NCBI GenBank assembly: GCA_947492475.1
Contig: CANLNM010000002.1
Span: 124,001-188,000 of the forward strand
Reading direction: 5' to 3'
Length of the DNA: 64,000 nucleotides
Source: an uncultured Paracoccaceae bacterium
GTDB taxonomy: Bacteria > Pseudomonadota > Alphaproteobacteria > Rhodobacterales > Rhodobacteraceae
Part shown: piece by piece, positions 7,080-14,838 of the stretch
How positions within the stretch are numbered: the stretch's first letter is position 1
How the letters are laid out: each line of letters begins with the position of its first letter
Position numbers and translations under genes: made by a program
The notes under the pieces: generated by a model
Told to the model about the DNA's origin: nothing
What the model saw: only the letters and a program-made list of their open reading frames with translations
The model's database searches: none

Positions 7080-7714
7080 TGCCTGGATGCTGTGGACACG
7101 ATGCCAAATTCGAAGGCGTCTCGGACGACTATAAACGGCGGCTTTGGATCGTCATTGCCCTGAACGCAACGATGTTCGTGGTCGAGATGGCTGCGGGCCA
7201 TCTGGCCAACTCGCAAGCCCTGCAAGCGGATGCCCTCGACTTCGCAGGCGACGCCCTGACCTACGGCATTTCGCTGGCGGTCATCGGGGCTTCAATCAGA
7301 GCGCGCACGAACGCCGCCTTGTTCAAGGGGGGCAGCCTTCTGTTGATGGGGTTGTGGGTCTTCGGCTCTACCGTCTACCGCGTCTTCTACGTTGGTGTCC
7401 CAACCGCCGAGATCATGGGTGCAGTGGGCTTTCTTGCCCTGCTCACCAATCTGGCGAGTGTTCTCTTGCTTGTCAGATACAAAGACGGCGACGCCAACGT
7501 TCGGTCAGTTTGGCTGTGCTCGCGCAACGACGCTATTGGAAATGTCGCGGTCATGTTTGCTGCGTTAGGCGTCTGGGGCACGGCAAGTGGCTGGCCGGAC
7601 TTGATCGTCGCAACCGTCATGGCGGGACTGTTTCTGTCCTCGGCCTATCAGATCGTGCGCCAGGCTCTCGCGGAGCGCCGCCAGATGATCGAGCACGGGC
7701 ATGTAGAAACATGA
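7079..7714 (+). CDS. Short CDF-type cation transporter
   Basis: A 211-residue membrane protein of the cation diffusion facilitator type with about six membrane helices but without the usual C-terminal cytoplasmic domain; typical CDFs are about 300 residues. Metal-site positions are visible in helix 2 (ADALDFAGD) and helix 5 (SRNDAIGN), where classical CDFs have HxxxD. The N-terminus MPGCCGHD adds a Cys pair. It probably exports a divalent metal such as Zn, Cd or Co. It is coupled to the gene before (1-base overlap) and the methyltransferase gene after (4-base overlap). Confidence 0.85.
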   Translation: MPGCCGHDAKFEGVSDDYKRRLWIVIALNATMFVVEMAAGHLANSQALQADALDFAGDALTYGISLAVIGASIRARTNAALFKGGSLLLMGLWVFGSTVYRVFYVGVPTAEIMGAVGFLALLTNLASVLLLVRYKDGDANVRSVWLCSRNDAIGNVAVMFAALGVWGTASGWPDLIVATVMAGLFLSSAYQIVRQALAERRQMIEHGHVET

Positions 7715-8262
7715 TGCAGACAGCTATCATCTATCTCGGCTTCGGGGTTGCAGCAGCGACGCTCACAGCAATCCTATGGTCGATTGTTTTTCCCAAGCGC
7801 CGCATATGGCCGCCGAAACAGTATACCGCCCTTACGCCAGTGTTCGTCTGGGTGCCGACTTTCACGCTGTTCGGCATCCTCATCGTCTTGGGGATACTGG
7901 GTTGGGGCAACGCCGCCATTCAAGGTTGGCTGCGCTTCGGGGTCGGACTTCCACTAATAGTGATCGGCAATGTCATTGTCTGGCTGGAGGTCTCGCACTT
8001 CGGAGTGCCCCAGACGGGTGGTGCCAAGGGCACGCTGCGCACCGAAGGCATGTATCGGTATTCTCGAAATCCGCAATATGTGGCCGATATTGCTATCGTC
8101 GGCGGGTGGATGATCTTGTCAGCTGCGCCCTGGGTGTTCGCGGTTGGCGCTCCGGTAATTGCGATATTGGTGGTCACCCCATTTGCTGAAGAGCGTTGGC
8201 TAAAGGATCAGTACGGCACTGCGTTTGAGGATTATGCTAAACGGGTCAGACGGTTTTTCTGA
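7711..8262 (+). CDS. Isoprenylcysteine methyltransferase-like membrane protein
   Basis: A 183-residue integral membrane protein with about five helices. The C-terminal motif region (RTEGMYRYSRNPQYVAD and FAEERWLKDQYG) is that of the ICMT/PEMT-like methyltransferases, which bind S-adenosylmethionine at the membrane. The start is the ATGATG overlapping the stop of the CDF gene; the frame stays open far upstream but only as a shadow. Homologues often accompany metal resistance genes without a known substrate. Lipid or small thiol methylation is possible. Confidence 0.82.
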   Translation: MMQTAIIYLGFGVAAATLTAILWSIVFPKRRIWPPKQYTALTPVFVWVPTFTLFGILIVLGILGWGNAAIQGWLRFGVGLPLIVIGNVIVWLEVSHFGVPQTGGAKGTLRTEGMYRYSRNPQYVADIAIVGGWMILSAAPWVFAVGAPVIAILVVTPFAEERWLKDQYGTAFEDYAKRVRRFF

Positions 8263-8403
8263 AAGTTGAATGAGCGACAAAAACGACCTTCGCTATTTTA
8301 CGTCAACCTGCCGTCCAAAGTTGCTCAATCTTATGGTGACAGTCTCGGGCAAAATACCCGTTGGCTGTGCAAGCTCCAATCACTGCTTCTTGGCTGGATC
8401 GCA

Positions 8404-8931
8404 TCAGTGATGCGGATCTTCACCGGAAGCCATCTGTATGTGGTGCGCCTGATGGTGCGCACCGATTGTCATAACGCCGAAGAACCCGAGGCCAAGGACG
8501 CGGGCAAGCTCCTGTTCGGTCTGGACCTCGATGCGCATGGTCGCTCCGTCCGTGGACGGTTCAGCAGTCACCGTCCATCCAGTTGCCAATTCCAACATCG
8601 GTGAATGTGCCGTCGCCATGCGCGCGACGGCATCGGCCACAATCCCCTCGCCGGTAACGCGAAACTCGACTTTCCTGCCTTCGGTCTGAGTGTTCACGGT
8701 CGCTTGGGTCGTGACCAACTCCATATCCACGAGGTGATCGCGCAGCGCCTGAATATTGACCTTGGTCCAGTCGGTACCGGGGTCGTCTGACAGGATTTGT
8801 ACGATTTCCGAAATTGCGGCGAAGGCGGACTGCCCTGTTTCCAAAGGGCCGTCCGAGCCCTGATGGGCATGTTGGGCGGCGGCTGGAAGGGCTATGAGCG
8901 CCACGATGGCGCAAAGTGTCGTTCTGATCAT
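8404..8931 (-). CDS. Periplasmic His-rich hypothetical protein
   Basis: A 175-residue protein with a Sec signal peptide (cleavage after AAA, about residue 19). The mature N-terminus is QHAHQGS and the C-terminus HHQAHHIQMASGEDPHH, so both ends offer His-rich metal sites. The middle is an alpha/beta region without a domain I recognise. It stands beside the copper module and is divergent from a Crp/Fnr-type regulator gene. A periplasmic copper or other metal binder is a reasonable inference. The 142 bp between it and the methyltransferase gene show nothing notable. Confidence 0.75.
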   Translation of the reverse strand: MIRTTLCAIVALIALPAAAQHAHQGSDGPLETGQSAFAAISEIVQILSDDPGTDWTKVNIQALRDHLVDMELVTTQATVNTQTEGRKVEFRVTGEGIVADAVARMATAHSPMLELATGWTVTAEPSTDGATMRIEVQTEQELARVLGLGFFGVMTIGAHHQAHHIQMASGEDPHH

Positions 8932-8993
8932 GGTATGTCCGTTCTTGCATTTGGGGTTGGTGGCTTGCTACACCCCAGACGCAGATCCGAATA

Positions 8994-9005
8994 TGATTGA
9001 AATCA
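8994..9005. promoter_or_regulatory. FNR/DNR-like box TGAT-N4-ATCA
   Basis: TGATTGAAATCA is a perfect TGAT/ATCA palindrome matching the inner core of the FNR-family consensus. It lies right before the start codon of the Crp/Fnr-type gene and 63 bp upstream of the divergent gene's start. It could serve autorepression and control of the His-rich protein gene. Confidence 0.5.
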
Positions 9006-9006
9006 C

Positions 9007-9597
9007 ATGTTACCCACCCCGTTCGGCGCATTGGATGAAAAATCTCTGTCTCAAATGCGTTATTCCATTGGAGACCACGTGTTCCGGCAGGGCGACACCA
9101 CAAAGGGCATATTCTTTGTGGCGTCAGGTGGCATCTGCCTAACTCGCGTGACGGAATCTGGAAACTCCGTAACGATCTACAACGCTCAGACTGGCGACAT
9201 GTTTGCCGAAGCATCCATTTATTCGGATCACTACCACTGCGACGCGATTTGTACTGCTCCATCCGAAGTTGTTCGGATTTCGAAGCAAGCCATCCAGAAG
9301 CAACTACGTGAAGACACGGCTTTTTCGGAAGGGATCACCAAGCGATTGGCGGTGCAGGTGCAGGATTACCGCCAGCTATTGACGCTGCACGCTATGAAAT
9401 CAGCGAACGACCGCGTATTGCTGGCGGTAGAATTGGGCAAGCTGACCGGTTCGGTCACACAATTCGCCAACCAGATCGGGTTGACCAAAGAAGCCTGCTA
9501 TCGGGCCCTCAGAGATCTGTCTGATCGGGGATTGCTGACAAAAACCGGGCGCGGGCGCTATGCTCCCACGCCACGTAGCGAAGACCGCCTTCCTTAG
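9007..9597 (+). CDS. Crp/Fnr-family transcriptional regulator
   Basis: A 196-residue regulator with a cyclic-nucleotide-binding-type sensor barrel (about residues 10-105, FRQGDTTKGIFFVASGG) and a C-terminal winged helix (about 125-190) whose recognition helix contains LTKEACYRALRDLSDRG. There is no N-terminal [4Fe-4S] Cys cluster like FNR, so the signal may be a nucleotide, NO, redox state or a metal. Several Cys residues lie around the sensor domain (HCDAICTA). No clear Shine-Dalgarno site precedes the ATG. It converges with the cytochrome gene, the two 3' ends overlapping by 4 bases, and may control the copper operon or the His-rich protein. Confidence 0.85.
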   Translation: MLPTPFGALDEKSLSQMRYSIGDHVFRQGDTTKGIFFVASGGICLTRVTESGNSVTIYNAQTGDMFAEASIYSDHYHCDAICTAPSEVVRISKQAIQKQLREDTAFSEGITKRLAVQVQDYRQLLTLHAMKSANDRVLLAVELGKLTGSVTQFANQIGLTKEACYRALRDLSDRGLLTKTGRGRYAPTPRSEDRLP

Positions 9598-10025
9598 TTG
9601 TGCGGTGGGTTGCGACCGGCTTGAATTTGCTGAACGCGGTCCGGCCAGGTTGATCTGATATAGGCCAGGATGTCCCAAATATCGTCATCGGTGAGAGCAT
9701 CGCCAAAACCCGGCATACCGCTTGCGAAGCCGGTGATACCGCGCGCAGCCAATGCTTCCTCTCCACCAAGCCGAGTGTATTCGAACAAAAGCTGGTTATC
9801 GTGGTGCCATGTGTGCCCGGTCTCATCATGGGGCGGTGCGGGCAAGACGCCGTTTTCATCAGGCGTGCGCCAGTCGGGTTTCCCTTCAAGACTGGCCCCA
9901 TGGCAGGACGCGCATTGTTCGCTGTAGAGGGTTTGACCATTGGTCAAATCTCGGTCATCCAATTCGTGACCGGCGATTGCACCGGTCGCGATACAGCATG
10001 CGGCAATGATCAAAACGCGTTTCAT
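9594..10025 (-). CDS. c-type cytochrome, last gene of copper operon
   Basis: A 143-residue monoheme cytochrome c. A Sec signal peptide (MKRVLIIAACCIATGAIAG) precedes a heme-binding CASCH motif, and a later Met in GFASGMPGFG is the likely axial ligand. The start at MKR overlaps the stop of the multicopper oxidase gene by 4 bases (ATGA), so the two are coupled. A periplasmic electron carrier fits, perhaps passing electrons from the oxidase's substrate to the respiratory chain or serving as its acceptor. The last residues (QAGRNPPHN) are not diagnostic. Confidence 0.88.
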   Translation of the reverse strand: MKRVLIIAACCIATGAIAGHELDDRDLTNGQTLYSEQCASCHGASLEGKPDWRTPDENGVLPAPPHDETGHTWHHDNQLLFEYTRLGGEEALAARGITGFASGMPGFGDALTDDDIWDILAYIRSTWPDRVQQIQAGRNPPHN

Positions 10026-11341
10026 GCGACTTCCACCCATGTCTTCATGCCCGCCGCTTGATGGCCTAGCATGTGGCAGTGCAACAGCCATTTCCCGGGG
10101 TTGTCGAACACGCAGACGATGTCGCGGGCCTCACCTGCATCCACAAGTGTGGTGTCTCGAAAAGCGCCCAGATTGTTGTCAGCCCGGACCTCAAAGAAAT
10201 GATGCCCGTGCAGATGGATGCCATGCGGGAAACGGGTGTCGTTCACCAGACGAATACGCGCTGTCTGCCCACGTTCGAACAGATGAAACGGGGTATCCGT
10301 CAGACCGGACTGCCCGTTGAACGCCCAGATATCGCCACCCATCATACCTTGCATCATGCGACGGCTCATGGCCCCACCTTCCATGGTAAGCGTCAGGGAA
10401 ACCGCATTGTCTAAGTCGGGCTGCGTAACCTCGTTTGGTAGCAACGCAGAAATCTCCGATGGTTGCCGCTCCGTGTTCGCGTCCTCAACGGGGATTTCAC
10501 CCAGCAAGTAGGGGCCGTCCTGCGTGGGAAACATGAAGGCGATTTGGTCCGGGGAAGTGATGTCCGCGATGATATCCGCGCGTTGGGCCGGGGCAAGAAT
10601 GAGACTGGATAACTCCTGTGGACTGACAAGGGGCATTCCGTCATTTGCAACGATCTTGCCGTCGACACCTTCAATCTCAATCGGGAAAATCCTGTCGGTC
10701 GCAACATTGATCAGACGAAGGCGCACACGATCACCACGACGGACGGGCGTGCTCGGTTCGACAAGAGCACGGGCATAGTTGCCGAGCCGCCCCTGATGCG
10801 CCTGATCGTGCATATTTTCGAAACCATCGGCCAGCGTGCCCGCTTCGGTCATGCGCCAATCATCTATCAACACGATCAAATCGTGATCCACGTCCGGTGG
10901 CGTCAACTCTTCCACGATCAACGGGCCATAGAGTCCCTTTGCAACCTGTTCCCAAGATCGGTTGTGCGAATGGTACCAGAAGGTGCCTGCATCCGGCGCA
11001 CGGAAACGATAGGCGAACTCGGCATCCACTTCGACGACGTCTTGCGTCAGGCCCGGAACGCCATCCATTGCATTGTCGATACGCAGCCCATGCCAATGCA
11101 CCGCCGATCCCTCGCCGATCTGGTTCCGGAACCGGATGTCAAAGATTTCTCCCTGACGGGTCCGCAGCACTGGTCCGGGCGTGCTGCCGTTGAATCCCAG
11201 CATAGGCGTTGCCGGTTCCCCAACGGGCAGGATTTGCGCGCTGACCGGCTGCGCAACCAGTTCCGTTGGGGTCGAAGCAAGTGTGATACGCGGAACCAAT
11301 GCCGCCACGCTTGTCGTGATCAAGAATTCTCGTCTGTTCAT
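10022..11341 (-). CDS. Multicopper oxidase with Tat signal
   Basis: A 439-residue oxidase. The N-terminus NRREFLIT is a twin-arginine signal, fitting export in folded, copper-loaded form. All four copper motifs are present: HWHG (82-85), YHSH (123-126), HGIHLHGHHF (about 373-382) and HCHMLGHQAAGM (about 421-432), the last with an axial Met. The enzyme probably oxidises Cu(I) or another small substrate in the periplasm with oxygen as acceptor. It lies between copD and a cytochrome c gene in a five-gene minus-strand operon. It is shorter than PcoA/CopA-type oxidases (about 600) and lacks their Met-rich region. Confidence 0.92.
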   Translation of the reverse strand: MNRREFLITTSVAALVPRITLASTPTELVAQPVSAQILPVGEPATPMLGFNGSTPGPVLRTRQGEIFDIRFRNQIGEGSAVHWHGLRIDNAMDGVPGLTQDVVEVDAEFAYRFRAPDAGTFWYHSHNRSWEQVAKGLYGPLIVEELTPPDVDHDLIVLIDDWRMTEAGTLADGFENMHDQAHQGRLGNYARALVEPSTPVRRGDRVRLRLINVATDRIFPIEIEGVDGKIVANDGMPLVSPQELSSLILAPAQRADIIADITSPDQIAFMFPTQDGPYLLGEIPVEDANTERQPSEISALLPNEVTQPDLDNAVSLTLTMEGGAMSRRMMQGMMGGDIWAFNGQSGLTDTPFHLFERGQTARIRLVNDTRFPHGIHLHGHHFFEVRADNNLGAFRDTTLVDAGEARDIVCVFDNPGKWLLHCHMLGHQAAGMKTWVEVA

Positions 11342-11349
11342 GGAAGGCC

Positions 11350-12222
11350 TCAGTTCGGAAGGGTCTGAACGCTGGTGAGTGTTGCGGTTGCCGCAAGCAC
11401 GACCAGGATGACCGCTGTTTCAATTTCGATGGAGCGCGCCAGATGCTGCGCGGCTTTGCTGTCTCCGGCCTGCATGGCGGGAACAAAGCGAAGCTTGTTT
11501 GCGGCTGCCAGAATCAGGATCGCGCCGACAAGCACCAGCTTGATCAGAAGGGTTTGCCCATACCCGGTTGACAAGAGTGCCCTCAGATCGCCCAGCAACA
11601 GCCAGGCCATCAACAGGCCTGCCAGGATCAGCACCGGGACAATCACTGCCGCCGCTTGCCCAAAACGATGCCCCAGCAGGGCCGCGTCGTCCAAGTGTTC
11701 TGGCAGTCGTGACAGGTTCCGTAAGGGGCCAAGGATACCGATCCAGAACGCGATACCAAGAAGGTGCAATAGAAGGAGCAGACGGATGCCAGTTTGCTGC
11801 AAATCAGGTACGTGCCCGATTTTTGCAAAGGACCATAAGGCAATGGTCCCGCCAGCAAGTGAAACCCACGTCCCAAAACGGGGAATGAACATTCCCGCGA
11901 TTAGGATTGCCACACCAACAACCCGATAAACCAAAACGTCGCCAACCGGTGTTTGCCACAACAGCCCGAGCATTTCGGGATCCGTCATGCCATCGGCTCC
12001 ACCCGTCAGAGCGGCCCCGCGCAGCATGAAGCCGAACACCGCTGCGAAAATGGCAAGTCCCGCCAACACCACAGCCTTCGCCTTGATCCGGCGGCATAGT
12101 GGTAGCACCAGATTTGGAAAGGCCGCTAGAATGATCACAAGCCCGGTCGACCCAACGACGCCAAAATACAGCGTCAGTTTGGCGAATATCGCGGCTATTC
12201 CCCAGATATCCGGCATGGTCAT
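11350..12222 (-). CDS. copD: CopD-family copper membrane protein
   Basis: A polytopic inner-membrane protein of about 290 residues with about eight hydrophobic segments, ending in a short polar tail (QTLPN). CopD family members work with CopC in copper uptake or delivery across the inner membrane. The start used is the ATG overlapping the copC stop (ATGA, 4 bases); an in-frame ATG two codons later is equally possible. The gene ends 8 bases before the multicopper oxidase gene. The family assignment rests on topology, gene pairing with copC and the conserved FWIGILGPL-type segment. Confidence 0.87.
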   Translation of the reverse strand: MTMPDIWGIAAIFAKLTLYFGVVGSTGLVIILAAFPNLVLPLCRRIKAKAVVLAGLAIFAAVFGFMLRGAALTGGADGMTDPEMLGLLWQTPVGDVLVYRVVGVAILIAGMFIPRFGTWVSLAGGTIALWSFAKIGHVPDLQQTGIRLLLLLHLLGIAFWIGILGPLRNLSRLPEHLDDAALLGHRFGQAAAVIVPVLILAGLLMAWLLLGDLRALLSTGYGQTLLIKLVLVGAILILAAANKLRFVPAMQAGDSKAAQHLARSIEIETAVILVVLAATATLTSVQTLPN

Positions 12223-12560
12223 TCCACCGTGAACGAGAATTCGCCCTGCATGGCGTGCCCGTCTGAACCTAATCCCCGCCATTCGATGCGGTAGGTGCCT
12301 TTCCCCATGCCTTCGAGGGGCAGCGTGAACACACGGTCAAAGCTCGTCTGATCCCCGAGATCAAGCCGGACAGACGGATGATCCTGATGGTGCATATCAA
12401 CCCGTGTAAGACGGATATCATTGGCAAAGTTGAAGCTGATCTCGGGCGGGACTTCCGTGATTGTCGCGCCATTCTCAGGCGTTGTGTGATCTACGGGTGA
12501 ATGCGCAAACGCACTGGTCGCCAGAACGGTCATCAACGCAAATGTGGTAAGTTTGTTCAT
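12219..12560 (-). CDS. copC: CopC periplasmic copper-binding protein
   Basis: A 113-residue CopC. After signal-peptide cleavage (AFA), the mature protein starts with HSPVDHTTP, the N-terminal His that ligates Cu(II), and later has DGHAMQGEF with the Asp-x-His pair of the same site. The beta-sandwich pattern (PPEISFNFA, GTYRIEWRGLGSDGH) is typical. There is no Met-rich Cu(I) loop, so this is probably the Cu(II)-only type. It overlaps copD and follows a cytochrome c gene by 11 bases, and delivers copper in the periplasm. Confidence 0.93.
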   Translation of the reverse strand: MNKLTTFALMTVLATSAFAHSPVDHTTPENGATITEVPPEISFNFANDIRLTRVDMHHQDHPSVRLDLGDQTSFDRVFTLPLEGMGKGTYRIEWRGLGSDGHAMQGEFSFTVE

Positions 12561-12571
12561 TTGAGTATTCC

Positions 12572-13003
12572 TTAGTTTATTCCATTGGCACGCTGGATTT
12601 CGCGGATGTAGGCGGTGACCATGGCAACGTCACCACGGGTCAAGCCTTCGACCGGTGGCATGTCACCAAAACGCCAGTGATGGCTTCTGACTCCGTTCGC
12701 GACAGCGCGCTGAAAGGATTCGTCAGCGTGATGGCTGGGCTCATAGATCACATGGATCAATGGTGGTCCCGCGCCCTCAACACCAACAGCGTTGGTGCCG
12801 TGACAGGCGGTACAGGTATTCTCGAATATGCGTTGGCCTATCGCTGCGTTGCCGTCGATTTGCGGCATCTGGATCGCAACAATTGCGTTACCTTCAACAG
12901 GTGCCGCTTGCGCGACTTCCTCTGCGGGGCCGGGTCGAAGAACGAGGTATGCAGCGACGGCTGCCACGGCGCACGCGCCGATCACGATGTATTTTTTGTT
13001 CAT
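12572..13003 (-). CDS. Membrane-anchored c-type cytochrome, first gene of copper operon
   Basis: A 143-residue monoheme cytochrome c. An uncleaved or signal-type N-terminal helix (KYIVIGACAVAAVAAYLVL) is followed by an Ala-rich linker, a CTACH heme site and a MPPV segment with a probable axial Met. The start at MNKKYIV has AAGGA about 9 bases upstream, preferred over a longer frame. It heads the operon cyt c-copC-copD-oxidase-cyt c. The two cytochromes are not close copies. A periplasmic electron transfer role linked to copper oxidation is inferred. Confidence 0.87.
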   Translation of the reverse strand: MNKKYIVIGACAVAAVAAYLVLRPGPAEEVAQAAPVEGNAIVAIQMPQIDGNAAIGQRIFENTCTACHGTNAVGVEGAGPPLIHVIYEPSHHADESFQRAVANGVRSHHWRFGDMPPVEGLTRGDVAMVTAYIREIQRANGIN

Positions 13004-13101
13004 GGATTGGTCCTTACCTTGTGAAACAGGGGCGGGCCGCAGTGTTCCTGCGACCTTTCTAAAACGCTGATCACTCACGCAAGCAGCGCTGAAATCCTGA
13101 T

Positions 13102-13470
13102 TCAAAGGTTGGGTGGTCTGTCCGGGTTGTCCGGCTCTTCCAGAGTTGAGAGGTGGCCAACCTGCCAACCCAATACGGCCTCGGATTGGTCAAAAACTGC
13201 GTCGGAAGTTAGCAGTATTAGCGCGAGAGAATTGCACAGGAATGGATTGCATTCGTCATGCTCTATCCCATCTGATCCAAGCAGTGTGCTGCTCGTCAAT
13301 TCCCCCAAAGCGTGGCCAGTGTGGTTTTCGACCACAGGCATGACCTTGTGCTCGTCACAATGCCCACCAACGCAACCCATGGATAAAGCATGCGCAGCGC
13401 TGCTTAGCCCCGTCATAAAGACCAGAAGAACAACAAGCAGTATTGAGGTTATGTTTCGAAGGCACTTCAC
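13102..13470 (-). CDS. Exported Cys/His-rich hypothetical protein
   Basis: A 122-residue protein with a strong signal peptide (about residues 1-28, cleavage after AHA or nearby). The mature part opens with MGCVGGHCDEHKV, a compact Cys/His cluster, and later has CNPFLC, so four Cys and several His could bind copper or another metal. No enzyme domain is visible. It lies upstream of the copper operon on the same strand, about 100 bp away, and could be transcribed with it. DUF2946-like periplasmic proteins in copper loci look similar, but this is only a resemblance. Confidence 0.7.
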   Translation of the reverse strand: MKCLRNITSILLVVLLVFMTGLSSAAHALSMGCVGGHCDEHKVMPVVENHTGHALGELTSSTLLGSDGIEHDECNPFLCNSLALILLTSDAVFDQSEAVLGWQVGHLSTLEEPDNPDRPPNL

Positions 13471-13621
13471 ACAGCGAAGCTATCTCAGTTTCCGATCCAT
13501 TACAACGCGAGCCCTCTGTCAGGTGGTATGAACTCCAACCGCCCTAAGAAAAAAGCCACTCACCCGATTGCAGACCTCCAGGCAACACGCCGCATTTGAT
13601 AAAATGAGCTTTTTCCGGCCG

Positions 13622-13822
13622 TTAGCTGCGGTTTGCGCCAATGTCCGTTTCAGCGGGATGATCTGAGCAGTTTGATGTTTCAGGATGACCATCATCGTAA
13701 AGCGCCGCCTGTGTTTCACCATTGTCCCAATGGTACAGCAAGCCGATTTCTTCGCCTGTATTGATACATGTAATGCGGCCGATGGCTTCGGCCGTTGTGC
13801 GAGCACTCTCAAATTCGGGCAA
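13622..13822 (-). CDS. Small hypothetical protein paired with XRE regulator
   Basis: A 66-residue acidic protein beginning 2 bases after the stop of the XRE regulator gene, so clearly co-transcribed. It has no membrane segment or signal. A central IGLLYHWDNGETQAALYDD segment suggests a small beta-rich fold. I do not recognise the family. It could be an antirepressor, partner protein or modulator for the regulator. The 151 bp downstream hold nothing that I can support. Confidence 0.6.
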   Translation of the reverse strand: MPEFESARTTAEAIGRITCINTGEEIGLLYHWDNGETQAALYDDGHPETSNCSDHPAETDIGANRS

Positions 13823-13824
13823 AA

Positions 13825-14037
13825 CTAGCCCCTCTCGTTAAACAATTCCTTTGGATCGACGCCGAGAGCATCCGCGATCCGCTCCAGAACATCGATTGAT
13901 GCCGAATTTTTGGCGAGTTCGATCTCGCTGATATAGCTGCGATCGACTTCCGCAGCTAAGGCTAATTGTTCTTGGCTCAATCCTCTGGAATTTCTTAGAT
14001 TCCGTACATTTAGCCCTACTCGTTCCCGCAATTTCAT
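13825..14037 (-). CDS. Small XRE-family transcriptional regulator
   Basis: A 70-residue, single-domain Cro/C1-type helix-turn-helix protein. The core LSQEQLALAAEVDRSYISEIE is a textbook XRE recognition region, followed by the closing helices IDVLERIADALGVDP. It has no sensor domain, so activity is probably set by its level or by the small protein encoded next. It is typical of mobile elements, and may control element maintenance or the adjacent genes. The promoter region upstream (14038-14170) shows no clear operator. Confidence 0.88.
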   Translation of the reverse strand: MKLRERVGLNVRNLRNSRGLSQEQLALAAEVDRSYISEIELAKNSASIDVLERIADALGVDPKELFNERG

Positions 14038-14170
14038 GGCCTGTATTCGGCCAGATCACAAGAACTGCTCTACGGAATATATTCCACAAAACGCGCGCGA
14101 GCATCACAAATGATGTTCTCGTATATGGTGTGATGGGGGCTGTTGGAGCTACATTTACAATAATACAGTA

Positions 14171-14836
14171 ATGCAGCAAAGGACATATATTGATATGTGG
14201 TGCAGATCTATCAGGAATTGGTTCTTTGGGGTCGCAATGTCTCTGCTTTCCAGTGTGGCTCCGCAGGCGGTAAAAGCCTATCAGGTTGACTGCGCCATTC
14301 TGCTTTGCCTGGCTGGTGGGTGGCCCGCGTCAGCAGAATGCGCTCATGCCCGTGCTGTGTTCATCCGTCGGATTACTCCTTGGCCGATCGAGCCACCATT
14401 ACAAATCTGGCGTTGTCCTATGGGGGTTTCTGAGCGCGCGCCATTGCAAAGCAAGGCCCCGAAAATCTGGGAAGCCAGCAACCAAACAGGTCAAACGCTC
14501 GGCCAAGTCATTCTGGCGCAAGTGGTCGAAGATGGTGCCGATATCGACATCAGTGGCTTGGAATTCGATTTCGTGCGCTCGATCCGTGTCTGGGATGTTC
14601 GGCATTACAGTCATCGCGAACGTGGTCGCGACGATGATTGCTCCGAGAATTACAATATGCTCCTCGGCACCTACGGCACGCAGGGCGATTTCGGCTGGCA
14701 ACGCACGACGCCAGCGGCCGCCCCGCAGTGGGTGCTTCCATCGCGGCGCTGTTCGTCATCAAATTGGCGTCGCGGAGTCGGCGTTGAATGGGAGGATCAC
14801 GAAGGCAGCCACGGATATGAGTGGGTGGCCTATTAG
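14171..14836 (+). CDS. Exported hypothetical protein typical of alphaproteobacterial mobile elements
   Basis: A 221-residue product with a probable signal sequence (the hydrophobic stretch around residues 18-36 ends VKAYQ), so the true start may be at a later Met. Then comes a conserved-looking YQVDCAILLCLAGGWP segment and RRITPWPIEPPLQIW. I remember this pattern from hypothetical proteins near type IV secretion genes on alphaproteobacterial plasmids and ICEs. The C-terminus is acidic and aromatic (WEDHEGSHGYEWVAY). Multiple Cys suggest periplasmic disulfides. Function unknown; a link to conjugation is inferred from context only. Confidence 0.65.
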   Translation: MQQRTYIDMWCRSIRNWFFGVAMSLLSSVAPQAVKAYQVDCAILLCLAGGWPASAECAHARAVFIRRITPWPIEPPLQIWRCPMGVSERAPLQSKAPKIWEASNQTGQTLGQVILAQVVEDGADIDISGLEFDFVRSIRVWDVRHYSHRERGRDDDCSENYNMLLGTYGTQGDFGWQRTTPAAAPQWVLPSRRCSSSNWRRGVGVEWEDHEGSHGYEWVAY

Positions 14837-14838
14837 GG

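Noticed and set aside
7144-7710. Upstream extension of the methyltransferase frame
   Set aside because: It is a shadow of the CDF transporter gene; the ATG overlapping the CDF stop is a better start.
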